Assembly: GCF_030813435.1 (NCBI RefSeq) | Contig: NZ_JAUSUG010000003.1 | Span: 310,001 to 374,000 of the forward strand | Source of the DNA: Evansella vedderi | GTDB taxonomy: Bacteria; Bacillota; Bacilli; Bacillales; Salisediminibacteriaceae | DNA length: 64,000 bases | Direction: 5' to 3' | In this document: piece after piece, positions 1 to 8,772 of the stretch | Layout: every line of letters begins with the position of its first letter | How positions within the stretch are numbered: the stretch's first letter is position 1 | Program-made: the position numbers and the translations under genes | Notes under the pieces: model-generated | What the model was told of the DNA's origin: nothing | Databases searched by the model: none | Seen by the model: the letters and a program-made list of their open reading frames with translations, nothing else

Positions 1-781
1 GCTGCCTCTCCTTCCAGTCCTTGATTTTCTCTGTTAATGATTTAAGAACTTTTCTTGTTTCCATTTCCCCTTGTTCAATTATTTCCTGAACATTCGTATA
101 TTGCGTTGATTTTATATGGGATAAAATAGGTTTAATCATGATATCAGACTCAATTTCTCTATATTTCCCCATTTCCCTTTCCATAATATCCATACTTTGC
201 ATAATCACATCATAAATGGAGGTAATATCAGGATCGTCATCAAAGTAAGAAACATCCACTGCTATTATTATATCTGCTCCCATCGTTTTTACCACAGAAA
301 CAGGTACTCGATCAATCACTCCTCCATCAACATATATCTTTCCGTTGACCGTTTGAGGGACAACAATTCCAGGAATAGCAATACTTGCCCGGACTGCAGC
401 GGCGATATCCCCCTTCTGAAAAATTATTTTTTCTCCTTTTTTTAAATCCGTAGCAACAACGGATACCCGGGGGGTCAAATCCTCTAATTTTCTTTGATTT
501 ACGAGCATTTCAACTAATTGCTTCGCTTTATCCCCTTTTATAAATCCCATCTTTGGTACGGTAAAGTCAAGAAGATACTTTCTGCGAAACTGTATAGCCA
601 TTTTTTCCAGGAAGTCAGGTTTGTAGCCGGCACCATATAGAACACCCACTAATGCCCCCATACTACTACCCGCAATATAATCTACGGTAATTCCTGCTTC
701 ACTTAATACTTTAAGAACACCAATATGAGCAAAACCTCTCGAACCTCCTGAACCAAGGGCTAAACCAATTTTTGGTTCCAC
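1..781 (-). CDS. ylbK: YlbK-like patatin-family phospholipase (cut by window edge)
   Basis: Patatin/NTE-type serine esterase, predicted to hydrolyse acyl esters of phospholipids; the Bacillus substrate is not established. It starts at GTG (781) after GGAGGAGAGG. The glycine-rich oxyanion loop GSGGSRG is at residues 10-16, the nucleophile elbow GSSMG is at 38-42 (Ser40), and the DGG motif supplies the dyad Asp152. No signal peptide is visible, so it is probably cytoplasmic. The frame is open for 260 codons to the window edge, near the full family length, so only the last residues and stop are missing. It is divergent from ylbJ, as in B. subtilis. Confidence 0.9.
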   Translation of the reverse strand, partial: MEPKIGLALGSGGSRGFAHIGVLKVLSEAGITVDYIAGSSMGALVGVLYGAGYKPDFLEKMAIQFRRKYLLDFTVPKMGFIKGDKAKQLVEMLVNQRKLEDLTPRVSVVATDLKKGEKIIFQKGDIAAAVRASIAIPGIVVPQTVNGKIYVDGGVIDRVPVSVVKTMGADIIIAVDVSYFDDDPDITSIYDVIMQSMDIMEREMGKYREIESDIMIKPILSHIKSTQYTNVQEIIEQGEMETRKVLKSLTEKIKDWKERQ

Positions 782-888
782 GTTTGCCTCTCCTCCATTT
801 TTAAAAATGGTCTAATCTTTCTTTGTCTACGTATATTTGAATGAGGACAAGTTTATGATTTTAGATTGAAAAGGAGCCCTTAAATACA

Positions 889-2109
889 ATGAATGCCTCA
901 CTCATCAAGACTATTTTATACGGTAGTACTACAACCTTTATAGCGGTATCATTTATGATATTCCCAAAGGAAGCTTATGAAGCATCGATTCGCGGGCTAT
1001 CGATGTGGTGGGACGTCGTTTTCCCCTCACTTCTTCCCTTTTTTATAATGTCTGAGTTTTTAATTCGATTTGGTGTCGTCTCCTTTATTGGGGCATTATT
1101 TGAACCGATTATGCGCCCCTTATTCCGTGTACCAGGCTCTGGCGGCTTTGTATGGGCGATGGGATTAGCCTCTGGTTTTCCAGCAGGAGCTAAACTAACT
1201 GCAAGACTTCGCCAGGAAGAGAAAATAACGGCCGTTGAAGGGGAAAGACTTGTTTCATTTACGAATGCATCTAACCCACTTTTTATATTCGGTGCCATAT
1301 CAGTAGGTTTTTTTCAAAATGCAGCCCTAGGGATTGTTTTAGCTGCCTCACATTATGTAGGAAATATTATTGTAGGGTTAGTAATGAGATTTTATGGAAG
1401 TAACGAACCTTTACCGAAAAAACGTAATCATTATCCGAAAAGATTTTCCATCAAATACGCTGTTCAATTAATGCATGAGGAACGACTAAATGACAAACGT
1501 CCTTTTGGAAAAATGATGGGAGATGCTGTCCATTCAGCCATTCAAACCTTATTAATGATTGGCGGATTTATTATTTTATTTTCTGTTCTAAATGAGATAT
1601 TGAACATTATCAATATTACACTGATCATCAGCTTTTTTATAACTATTATACTTGGATTTTTACAGATGCCCAACGAATTGAGCCCAGCGATTATTCAAGG
1701 GCTGTTCGAAATTACATTAGGAAGCCAGCTAGTGAGTAACTCAGTAAAGTCCACCCTGCTTCAACAAGCTGTTATTGTAAGTTTTATTTTAGCCTTTAAT
1801 GGCCTGAGTGTTCAGGCGCAGGTCGCTAGTATCTTATCAGAAACAGATATACGATTTAGACCATTTTTCCTTGCCAGGTGTTTTCATGGGTTTGTCTCTG
1901 CCTTTCTAACCTATTACTTATTCGACTGGCTTTACGTAGAAAATTCCGCCCCAATGGGTGACCATGTCATTCCAGTATTTCAACACACTGACGTTTCTAG
2001 CCTTTTTATCTATCCATATAACTGGCTATTGGAATGGGGATTTTTTATCACAGCTTCAAGCCTCCTTATCTGGGTAGTATTAAACTTATTCAAATATCAG
2101 CAAAAATAA
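889..2109 (+). CDS. ylbJ: YlbJ sporulation integral membrane protein
   Basis: Polytopic membrane protein of 406 residues with nucleoside-transporter-gate (Gate) type repeats. In B. subtilis YlbJ is made in the mother cell and is needed for heat-resistant spores. Hydrophobic segments cover about residues 10-30, 45-75, 120-165, 205-260 and the C-terminal 330-400, with a glycine-rich stretch near 85-110 typical of Gate domains. AAGGAG at 871-876 supports the ATG. It is a single gene, divergent from ylbK and convergent with coaD, ending at a shared terminator. Function beyond the sporulation link is inferred from the family. Confidence 0.9.
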   Translation: MNASLIKTILYGSTTTFIAVSFMIFPKEAYEASIRGLSMWWDVVFPSLLPFFIMSEFLIRFGVVSFIGALFEPIMRPLFRVPGSGGFVWAMGLASGFPAGAKLTARLRQEEKITAVEGERLVSFTNASNPLFIFGAISVGFFQNAALGIVLAASHYVGNIIVGLVMRFYGSNEPLPKKRNHYPKRFSIKYAVQLMHEERLNDKRPFGKMMGDAVHSAIQTLLMIGGFIILFSVLNEILNIINITLIISFFITIILGFLQMPNELSPAIIQGLFEITLGSQLVSNSVKSTLLQQAVIVSFILAFNGLSVQAQVASILSETDIRFRPFFLARCFHGFVSAFLTYYLFDWLYVENSAPMGDHVIPVFQHTDVSSLFIYPYNWLLEWGFFITASSLLIWVVLNLFKYQQK

Positions 2110-2117
2110 CAATGTAA

Positions 2118-2159
2118 AAGGGTGATTCATAGGTAAATAACTCCTATTGAATCACCCTT
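2118..2159. terminator. Bidirectional terminator between ylbJ and coaD
   Basis: A perfect 12-bp inverted repeat, AAGGGTGATTCA against TGAATCACCCTT, separates two convergent genes. Confidence 0.8.
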
Positions 2160-2169
2160 CACGTGTTAG

Positions 2170-3218
<1,049 letters not shown>

Positions 3219-3357
3219 ATGCTCTCACCTTAAATTAGTATTAATTGCATCTCATATGCTACCACAAAAGTACTTAAAAGAAAAAAAACGGCTAAAAACG
3301 TTTTAATTTTCTAACTCTTTTTATTGACGTATAAACTTTGATTACTCGTCCATACTA

Positions 3358-3533
3358 ATGTTAGCAACATTATTGAGCATGTTGCTGACAACCGCGGAGA
3401 AGGCTTACGTTTCCCCATAAGTTCTTCCTCCGGTTTCTCCTCTCCCATAGCCTAGGCATTCCTAGAGAGAATGTTTCATTTTCTCATAGATAAATGCCAT
3501 GAGGCAGCCCGCATTGTACAATGCGGGTTTTTT
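3358..3533 (+). ncRNA. Small-RNA candidate between rsmD and ylbG (ylbH-element position)
   Basis: Plus-strand structured RNA between two minus-strand genes. Helix 1 (3362-3391) pairs GTTAGCAACAT with ATGTTGCTGAC. A second long arm begins at AACCG near 3391 and closes with CGGTT near 3436. The element ends in a perfect 20-nt palindrome, CCCGCATTGTACAATGCGGG, followed by seven T (3509-3533), an intrinsic terminator. Helix 1 and the second arm each contain a pair that is G-U on this strand but A-C on the other, which favours plus-strand transcription. The position matches the conserved ylbH RNA motif of Bacillus described by comparative genomics. A TTGACG box is at 3324-3329, but no -10 at normal spacing is clear. 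Confidence 0.6.
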
Positions 3534-3635
3534 TAATTTCACTTCAGACTTTTCCTGTTCCATACCTACTTCATGAAACTGGGTAACTCACACCATTCTA
3601 CCCTCTTAAGGTTGAAGTCCCCCAAAATAAACAAA

Positions 3636-3665
3636 AACCCCCTAAGCTACTTCACTTAGGAGGTT
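3636..3665 (-). terminator. Terminator of ylbG
   Basis: On the minus strand AACCTCCTAAG pairs with CTTAGGGGGTT around an 8-nt loop, followed by a T-rich tail, ten bases after the ylbG stop. Confidence 0.8.
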
Positions 3666-3675
3666 AGTTCAACTA

Positions 3676-3951
3676 TTATATTCCCATTTTATAATCATAC
3701 TCTTTTTCTTTATCTGGTACTGAATTTTGATACTCTGTTTTTAACCAAGGCCTCATGGACATGGAGACCTCTTTTACAAAATGGAGTGAACGTAGCTTCA
3801 CCATTGTTTCCTCTACGTTTTCCCCGTCACAATACATTACCACATACTTCATTTTTCTAGAGGTATAATGTATATGTCCAAAGCGCCTTAGTTGTTTTAC
3901 CTGCTTTAAAGATTGAACCCAGATAGCTAGTCCCACTCGATTTCCGACCAT
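3676..3951 (-). CDS. ylbG: YlbG family protein (UPF0298, DUF2129)
   Basis: Small cytoplasmic protein of 91 residues; biochemical function unknown. It shows the family features: an N-terminal VGNRVGLAIWV stretch, a basic RRFGHIHYTSRKMKYVVMY core at about residues 22-40, and an acidic patch. It lies downstream of ylbF on the same strand, the arrangement conserved across Bacillus, and ends at its own terminator. Confidence 0.85.
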   Translation of the reverse strand: MVGNRVGLAIWVQSLKQVKQLRRFGHIHYTSRKMKYVVMYCDGENVEETMVKLRSLHFVKEVSMSMRPWLKTEYQNSVPDKEKEYDYKMGI

Positions 3952-4022
3952 CTTTGTTTCTCCTTTTTAATCCCGAAATTTTGCAAACAGTCTAACACGT
4001 CCAATGAAATAATGCAACAGGT

Positions 4023-4463
4023 TTAACCGCAACCGCAACTTCCACCTGAACCACAACCTCCACCACATCCACCTTGATCAAAGAAAGGATTACCAGTTGG
4101 TACTTTAATGTGTGGTGAAACTGCATCAGCAATAATTAAACTCACTTCAGTCAGTAAGTCGTGTAATTCATTTTCAGCCTGCTTAAAGTCTGCTATGGCA
4201 GGGTGAGTATCTAACTGCCTTTTCCACTCCCTAACATCCTTTGTTACTTGTTTAAAATCAGGGTGATATTTTCCAAACCTTTGTACTTCATCATATTTCT
4301 CCTTTAAGGTTTGGAAATGTTTAATCAGCCCTTGTGCTTCTCTATTTTTATCTAAGGCCTTTTTTGCTGCTATATATTTATAAAAGATTTCCGATGAAGT
4401 TATAACCTCACCGAAATCGTAAGCTTCTTGGAGTAAATCTACGTTTGTCATTGTGGTAACCAT
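4023..4463 (-). CDS. ylbF: YlbF/RicF, subunit of the RNase Y-associated Ric complex
   Basis: Member of the YlbF/YmcA family, 146 residues. In B. subtilis RicF joins RicA and RicT in a complex that carries Fe-S clusters, acts with RNase Y in mRNA maturation, and is needed for competence, biofilm and sporulation. The protein is mostly helical. It ends in a glycine/cysteine tail (about residues 130-146) with five cysteines, in line with Fe-S ligation. GGAGGTGGAAAA before 4463 fixes the first ATG; an alternative Met lies at residue 5. It is upstream of ylbG. Confidence 0.92.
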   Translation of the reverse strand: MVTTMTNVDLLQEAYDFGEVITSSEIFYKYIAAKKALDKNREAQGLIKHFQTLKEKYDEVQRFGKYHPDFKQVTKDVREWKRQLDTHPAIADFKQAENELHDLLTEVSLIIADAVSPHIKVPTGNPFFDQGGCGGGCGSGGSCGCG

Positions 4464-4519
4464 TTTTCCACCTCCAAACTCTATTATAACATGTTTATGT
4501 TGTTTTCATATAATTCCCT

Positions 4520-6049
4520 TTATCTAAATGCCGAAAATTTCAAGTCTTTTTCAGGATGATAGATGGCAAGCCGCTTCATTTCCCTCAATTTAATTTTATT
4601 TCCCCTATAAGTTGTTACCTCGGCTTCACCAGCATCAAAGTGTAAGGTTTTAATTTCCGCTACGAATGTCTGACCTTTTGTATCTTCCACTATAATAGGT
4701 AGCTTAAAGGCCTGACTTTGACGAATTAACCTAGCGAGCATATTTTCTTTATAAGTCATTAATTGAAAAGAGACAGGGGCTAACTTATTTAGTTGCTCCC
4801 ATTCTTTCAACTTAAAATCTTTATCTTTTGTACTCTGAAAAAATTCTCTTTCTTCCTTTTCCACAACAGCTTTCTCTTGGAATAGGAGGGAAGAATCTTC
4901 TAAATATTCATCCCATTTTTTCTCCACATCCAATGAAATAAACAACCCTTTATCATTTGCGTGAATGTCACTCGGAGGAAATCTTTTTCTTGCTTCCTTT
5001 AATAAATAATTTTTTAAAGTGGTATCTTCCACCTGGTAGTAGACATAGTGTTTCTTTTTTTTCACAATAGGGTGATTTTCGTCCCAAAGCTCCTCAAATA
5101 GAGCTGTTTCCTTTTCATTGCTCGGAAGCTTTCGTTGAAGCTCTTCCCATAACTCCTTAGCTGAACGAATCCTCTTGCTTGATTGAACAGACTTTGTTGT
5201 GAATGCAACATGAAGCATCTGTCCGATACTTTTTACTTCACTAAAAATTAAAACCACCCAAAGGAGAGAAGGGTGAATATTACTCGGAATAATCCACTCC
5301 TTACCTTGTATATGAAATGCACCTTGAAAATGAAGTTCCGCCTTTTCATAGTGAAGGATAGTCGTATGATTATTCTTCACAAAAAAGGGCCATCCTTCCA
5401 TTTCTACTACAATATCCTTATCCATCCCAGAAGTATCCTTAAATTGATAGGGCTTTATCGGAAAGCCGTACAATACTTTCTTCACAAAAGGGAAAGTAAT
5501 ATTACTCACAGGAAAGTCAAATGCTTTATGAATAAACTTAATCGCTAATTCTTCGAAAAAATCATCAGGACTACTCAACCTGCTGTATATTTCCTCTTCG
5601 TCCATGTTTTTTATAGACTGATTGACGAAATCCTGAAATAGTTGATAGTTTCTTGAATTTAAACTATTTATTGAGTTGTTCTCATCCAATTGACCTGTCG
5701 AACATAAGAGAAAATACGTTTGAAAACTTAAAAAATCAAAGAACCACAAATCTTCCTGTTCCTTAAATTCAATGTTTCTTTCCCCTTCTGACAGTTGCTT
5801 ATCTAATTCCCGCGGAATAACATATTTATTTACTGAGCCAAGCTTCACTTGAAAGAAATACCCATCCTGACACAGTTCTCCCATGGTGGAGTAATAGTGA
5901 AAGGGACCAAATGATTTAACACCTAGTTCATCTACGTGGGCTTTATTTTTATCAATAACAAGGGTTAACCAATCTAGGATTTCCCTATTATTGAATTTAA
6001 TTGACTCTAAATCTTTCCCAATTCTTCCCTTGAATTCTTTACTGTACAT
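4520..6049 (-). CDS. Unknown partner of the XPB-type helicase
   Basis: A 509-residue protein I do not recognise. It overlaps the 3' end of the helicase gene by 11 bases, so the two are translationally coupled and likely act together. No signal peptide, transmembrane segment or nuclease motif is obvious. The middle is rich in aromatic and charged residues. The C-terminal 75 residues look like a small beta-barrel module (VEDTKGQTFVAEI, then EVTTYRGNKIKLREM). XPB-type helicases of archaea and some bacteria sit beside a partner such as the nuclease Bax1, so a DNA-repair accessory role is an inference from context only. It separates ylbF from ylbE. Confidence 0.6.
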   Translation of the reverse strand: MYSKEFKGRIGKDLESIKFNNREILDWLTLVIDKNKAHVDELGVKSFGPFHYYSTMGELCQDGYFFQVKLGSVNKYVIPRELDKQLSEGERNIEFKEQEDLWFFDFLSFQTYFLLCSTGQLDENNSINSLNSRNYQLFQDFVNQSIKNMDEEEIYSRLSSPDDFFEELAIKFIHKAFDFPVSNITFPFVKKVLYGFPIKPYQFKDTSGMDKDIVVEMEGWPFFVKNNHTTILHYEKAELHFQGAFHIQGKEWIIPSNIHPSLLWVVLIFSEVKSIGQMLHVAFTTKSVQSSKRIRSAKELWEELQRKLPSNEKETALFEELWDENHPIVKKKKHYVYYQVEDTTLKNYLLKEARKRFPPSDIHANDKGLFISLDVEKKWDEYLEDSSLLFQEKAVVEKEEREFFQSTKDKDFKLKEWEQLNKLAPVSFQLMTYKENMLARLIRQSQAFKLPIIVEDTKGQTFVAEIKTLHFDAGEAEVTTYRGNKIKLREMKRLAIYHPEKDLKFSAFR

Positions 6050-7697
6050 TTAACCACTCTTCCCATTCATAAGTATAGCCTTGCTCCGTCATAAATAACT
6101 GCCTGTTAGAAGCAACCTCTTCCTCTTGGGTCATAGGAGTAACTAGTGTATAAAAGAGAACACTTTTTCCCTTTTTTTTAGGTCGTAACAGCCTACCTAT
6201 ACGCTGGGCTTCCTCTTGTCTTGATCCATACGTTCCGGATACCTGAATAGCCACCTCCGCATCGGGAAGATCTACCGCCATATTGGCCACCCGACTTAAG
6301 ACAAGGACAGTTATCCTTCCATTTCGAAAATCATCATAAATTTTCTGACGTTCTCCTTTTTTTATTTCACCTGTAATTAACGGAGCAGAAAAATAGGACG
6401 AAATTTTATGTAATTGATCTAAATACTGGCCAATAATGATTACTTGCTCTCCCGTGTGTTTAGCTAGAAGCCCCTCTACTACTTGGAGTTTTCTATCATT
6501 TTCACTTGCATAACGAAATCTTTCTCTCTTGGACAAACTTAAATAAGTTTCCCATTGTTTTTCGTGGAAGGCAATTTTTATTTCTTTACACACAGGACGG
6601 GCAATCCAGCCGTTTTCTTCCAATGGCTTAATCCCAACCTCGTACCTCTTAGGTCCAATTAAACTATAAATATCCCCTTCCTTCCCATCCTCACGGACAA
6701 AGGTTGCCGTTAAACCTAACCTTCTTTTCCCTTGAAGATTAGAGGTAATTCGAAATAACGGAGCAGGAAGAAGATGTACTTCATCATAAATGACTAATCC
6801 CCATGATCTTTGATCAAATAAGGAATAGTGTGGAAACTCCTCCTCCCCCTTTGTCTGATGGTAAGTGAGCATCTGATACGTTGTAATGGTTACGGAGCGT
6901 ACATCCTTACTTTCACTTGTATAGCAGCCTATTTGGGACTCATCAAGGGTTGTCTTCCTTAACAATTCATCATACCATTGGCGAAGGGACGTATCATTTG
7001 GAACAAGAATTAAGGTATCTTCTTTTATTTGATTCATGACACCTAGTCCTACAATCGTTTTCCCAGAACCACAAGGTAGAATGATAAATCCATTCCCCTC
7101 ATTGACTCCAGAAGGTTTGATAAAGGAATGAACTGCTTCCTTTTGATAAGGTCTTAAAGTAACATTACTTTTTAGTGATAGATTCAAGGAGTCACCCTTT
7201 TCCACCCCTAACTTATCCAAAACAGGATATCCGTGCTTCATTAGACGTTGTTTTATTAATCCCCTTTCTTCTAAAGCGATTGTAACAACTTCTCCATCAG
7301 GTACGGCAATAATTTCCCTTTTGTTTTCTTTATAAATGGATTTCAGTAACCCTTTTTCCTTTGAATATAATATTGGGCCTAGCTCTTTCGTGTGTATAAA
7401 TTCAAGCTTCCCATTCCTTTCCTTCCAAACCTCTAATTGCTCTTCTACTTGTTTTGGGATAGGTCCATCAGAAAAATTATGTAAAAAATCTATAATCTCG
7501 TTTATGGTAATCCCTTGCTCCATAGCATACCAAACAGAGAAAGGGGACAATTTATATAAATGAATAGCAGAAGGTGTCTTCATTAGTTGTGCAAATTGAC
7601 TTAAAAAGGGTTGAATGATTTTTCCCTCCGAGTGGTCTGAACGAAAAAAAATCACACCATCATTTTGGATCCAGAGTGGCTTTTGCTCTTGTAACAT
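6039..7697 (-). CDS. XPB/Rad25-type superfamily 2 DNA helicase
   Basis: ATP-dependent helicase of the XPB/ERCC3 group, expected to act in DNA repair. The ATG at 7697 follows GGAGGGG and gives 552 residues; an upstream in-frame GTG lacks a site. Walker A GSGKT is near residue 210, the DEVH box near 305-308, motif III LTAT near 329-332 followed directly by the RED signature (VREDG) near 335 that marks XPB proteins, and motif VI QRIGRLLRP near 500. An N-terminal region of about 180 residues precedes the helicase core. The unit has a terminator ahead of it and so is transcribed separately from the ylb genes around it. XPB is sporadic in Bacillaceae and is absent from this spot in B. subtilis. Confidence 0.85.
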   Translation of the reverse strand: MLQEQKPLWIQNDGVIFFRSDHSEGKIIQPFLSQFAQLMKTPSAIHLYKLSPFSVWYAMEQGITINEIIDFLHNFSDGPIPKQVEEQLEVWKERNGKLEFIHTKELGPILYSKEKGLLKSIYKENKREIIAVPDGEVVTIALEERGLIKQRLMKHGYPVLDKLGVEKGDSLNLSLKSNVTLRPYQKEAVHSFIKPSGVNEGNGFIILPCGSGKTIVGLGVMNQIKEDTLILVPNDTSLRQWYDELLRKTTLDESQIGCYTSESKDVRSVTITTYQMLTYHQTKGEEEFPHYSLFDQRSWGLVIYDEVHLLPAPLFRITSNLQGKRRLGLTATFVREDGKEGDIYSLIGPKRYEVGIKPLEENGWIARPVCKEIKIAFHEKQWETYLSLSKRERFRYASENDRKLQVVEGLLAKHTGEQVIIIGQYLDQLHKISSYFSAPLITGEIKKGERQKIYDDFRNGRITVLVLSRVANMAVDLPDAEVAIQVSGTYGSRQEEAQRIGRLLRPKKKGKSVLFYTLVTPMTQEEEVASNRQLFMTEQGYTYEWEEWLNVQ

Positions 7698-7777
7698 AAA
7701 ATCCCCTCCATTTGCCATTTTTACCACTTTACTATTTTCTACCGATCAATAGTTACCTATTCACTCGTAAGGAAATG

Positions 7778-7822
7778 AAAAAAAGCGGCTGAATGGATTA
7801 ATTTACCATTCGAACCACTTTT
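7778..7822 (-). terminator. Terminator of ylbE, upstream of the helicase operon
   Basis: On the minus strand a hairpin with CGAATGG/CCATTC and GTGG/CCGC arms is followed by seven T. It begins three bases after the ylbE stop and isolates the helicase pair. Confidence 0.75.
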
Positions 7823-7824
7823 CA

Positions 7825-8061
7825 TTATTTCGTATTAAAGGAACGCATCATTTCCAGAAACATCATTGCAGTATTCATACTATCTTGGAAACGCTCCATT
7901 CGTTGTGGGAATGTTTTACCGTAATATACTTTTGCTTCCTTTTCCATTTCATAGACAGAGCTCGGATTTCTTGCTAACCTTCGGTACCACTGGGGGTTAT
8001 AGCGAAGGAATTGATGAAGATCCGGTTTCTTTCGTATATATTGGTAAACTTCTGTTCTCAT
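7825..8061 (-). CDS. ylbE: YlbE-like protein
   Basis: Small cytoplasmic protein of 78 residues, function unknown. The family hallmarks are present: an N-terminal RTEVYQYIRKKPDLHQFLRY stretch, then WYRRLARNPSS around residues 26-36. It is immediately downstream of ylbD on the same strand, as in B. subtilis, and ends at a strong terminator. Confidence 0.85.
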   Translation of the reverse strand: MRTEVYQYIRKKPDLHQFLRYNPQWYRRLARNPSSVYEMEKEAKVYYGKTFPQRMERFQDSMNTAMMFLEMMRSFNTK

Positions 8062-8078
8062 AAGACTCTGCCCCCTAA

Positions 8079-8558
8079 TTAATCATCGTGAAAAGAAAAG
8101 GGAGAATTTTGCTGTTGTTGTTGGTTATTTTGAGATGGCTGCTGTGGATTTTGTTTAAATTGATTCAATAATTCCTGGACAGATGCTAACACACCACCAA
8201 ATTGAGCTAAGTGTTCCTGCATATCATTAAAATTAATTTTTTTCAGCATGTTCAATATATCTTGAGTTCCTAATGATTCTTTGGAAGAAGACTTCTTTCC
8301 CTTTTTCCCTTTACTCTCTTCTTCTTCCTCTTCTTTTTCCTCATCCGACTCTACATCTTCATTTTCATCTTCATCAATTTCATCGTCATCACTTCGGTAT
8401 GTCTCCCAAATATCATCCTCTTCCCCAAACAACAAGTATTCCTCAAATAAATCCTGCAACGTCTTGTCACCATTTTTTACTGGCTTTAAAATATAAGGAT
8501 TATTTTTTACAAAAGCTTTAAACTTTTTCACATCTGGATGAAGAGACTTACTCACCAA
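8079..8558 (-). CDS. ylbD: YlbD-like putative spore coat protein
   Basis: 159 residues. The N-terminal half (HPDVKKFKAFVKNNP, residues 7-21) matches the YlbD family of putative coat proteins. A long acidic Asp/Glu tract occupies about residues 56-80, then a Lys-rich KGKKGKKSS patch, an amphipathic helix near 95-130, and a Gln/Asn-rich C-terminus. The start is TTG (8558) or the adjacent GTG (8555), both just after GGAGGTG. It is transcribed with ylbE. The tract makes the protein far more acidic than usual. Confidence 0.8.
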   Translation of the reverse strand: MVSKSLHPDVKKFKAFVKNNPYILKPVKNGDKTLQDLFEEYLLFGEEDDIWETYRSDDDEIDEDENEDVESDEEKEEEEEESKGKKGKKSSSKESLGTQDILNMLKKINFNDMQEHLAQFGGVLASVQELLNQFKQNPQQPSQNNQQQQQNSPFSFHDD

Positions 8559-8634
8559 TTACACCTCCTAGTCGCACGACTAGATTCTCATTACTATATC
8601 ATACCAACAACACCCCAAAGAGGTGCGCCCAAAT

Positions 8635-8760
8635 TTAGAGGATGACTCAAAAGGGTTTTTTGAGTCATCCTCTAAGCAATGAGCGAAGTCGCCGCACTCT
8701 TTTAAAAGCCCGTTATGAGTGTTTTTCTCATAGCGGGCGCGCGGCGGACGAAGCCATTGC
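8635..8760. repeat. Two-hairpin structured repeat, copy 1
   Basis: Hairpin A (8635-8675) pairs TTAGAGGATGACTCA with TGAGTCATCCTCTAA. Hairpin B (8676-8760) has outer arms GCAATG/CATTGC, middle arms CGCCGC/GCGGCG and an apical arm GCCCGTTATGAG/CTCATAGCGGGC. The same two-hairpin layout recurs at 24385-24515 with paired base changes. It lies between ylbC and ylbD. No long U-tail follows either hairpin. Confidence 0.75.
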
Positions 8761-8772
8761 CAATGATTACCC

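Noticed and set aside
3324-3356. A clear sigma-A promoter for the small RNA at 3.4 kb
   Set aside because: TTGACG is present, but the nearest -10-like CATACT is 21 bases away, too far for a confident call.
8281-8521. Plus-strand Ser/His-rich frames over ylbD
   Set aside because: They are antisense shadows of the acidic Glu/Asp tract of ylbD.
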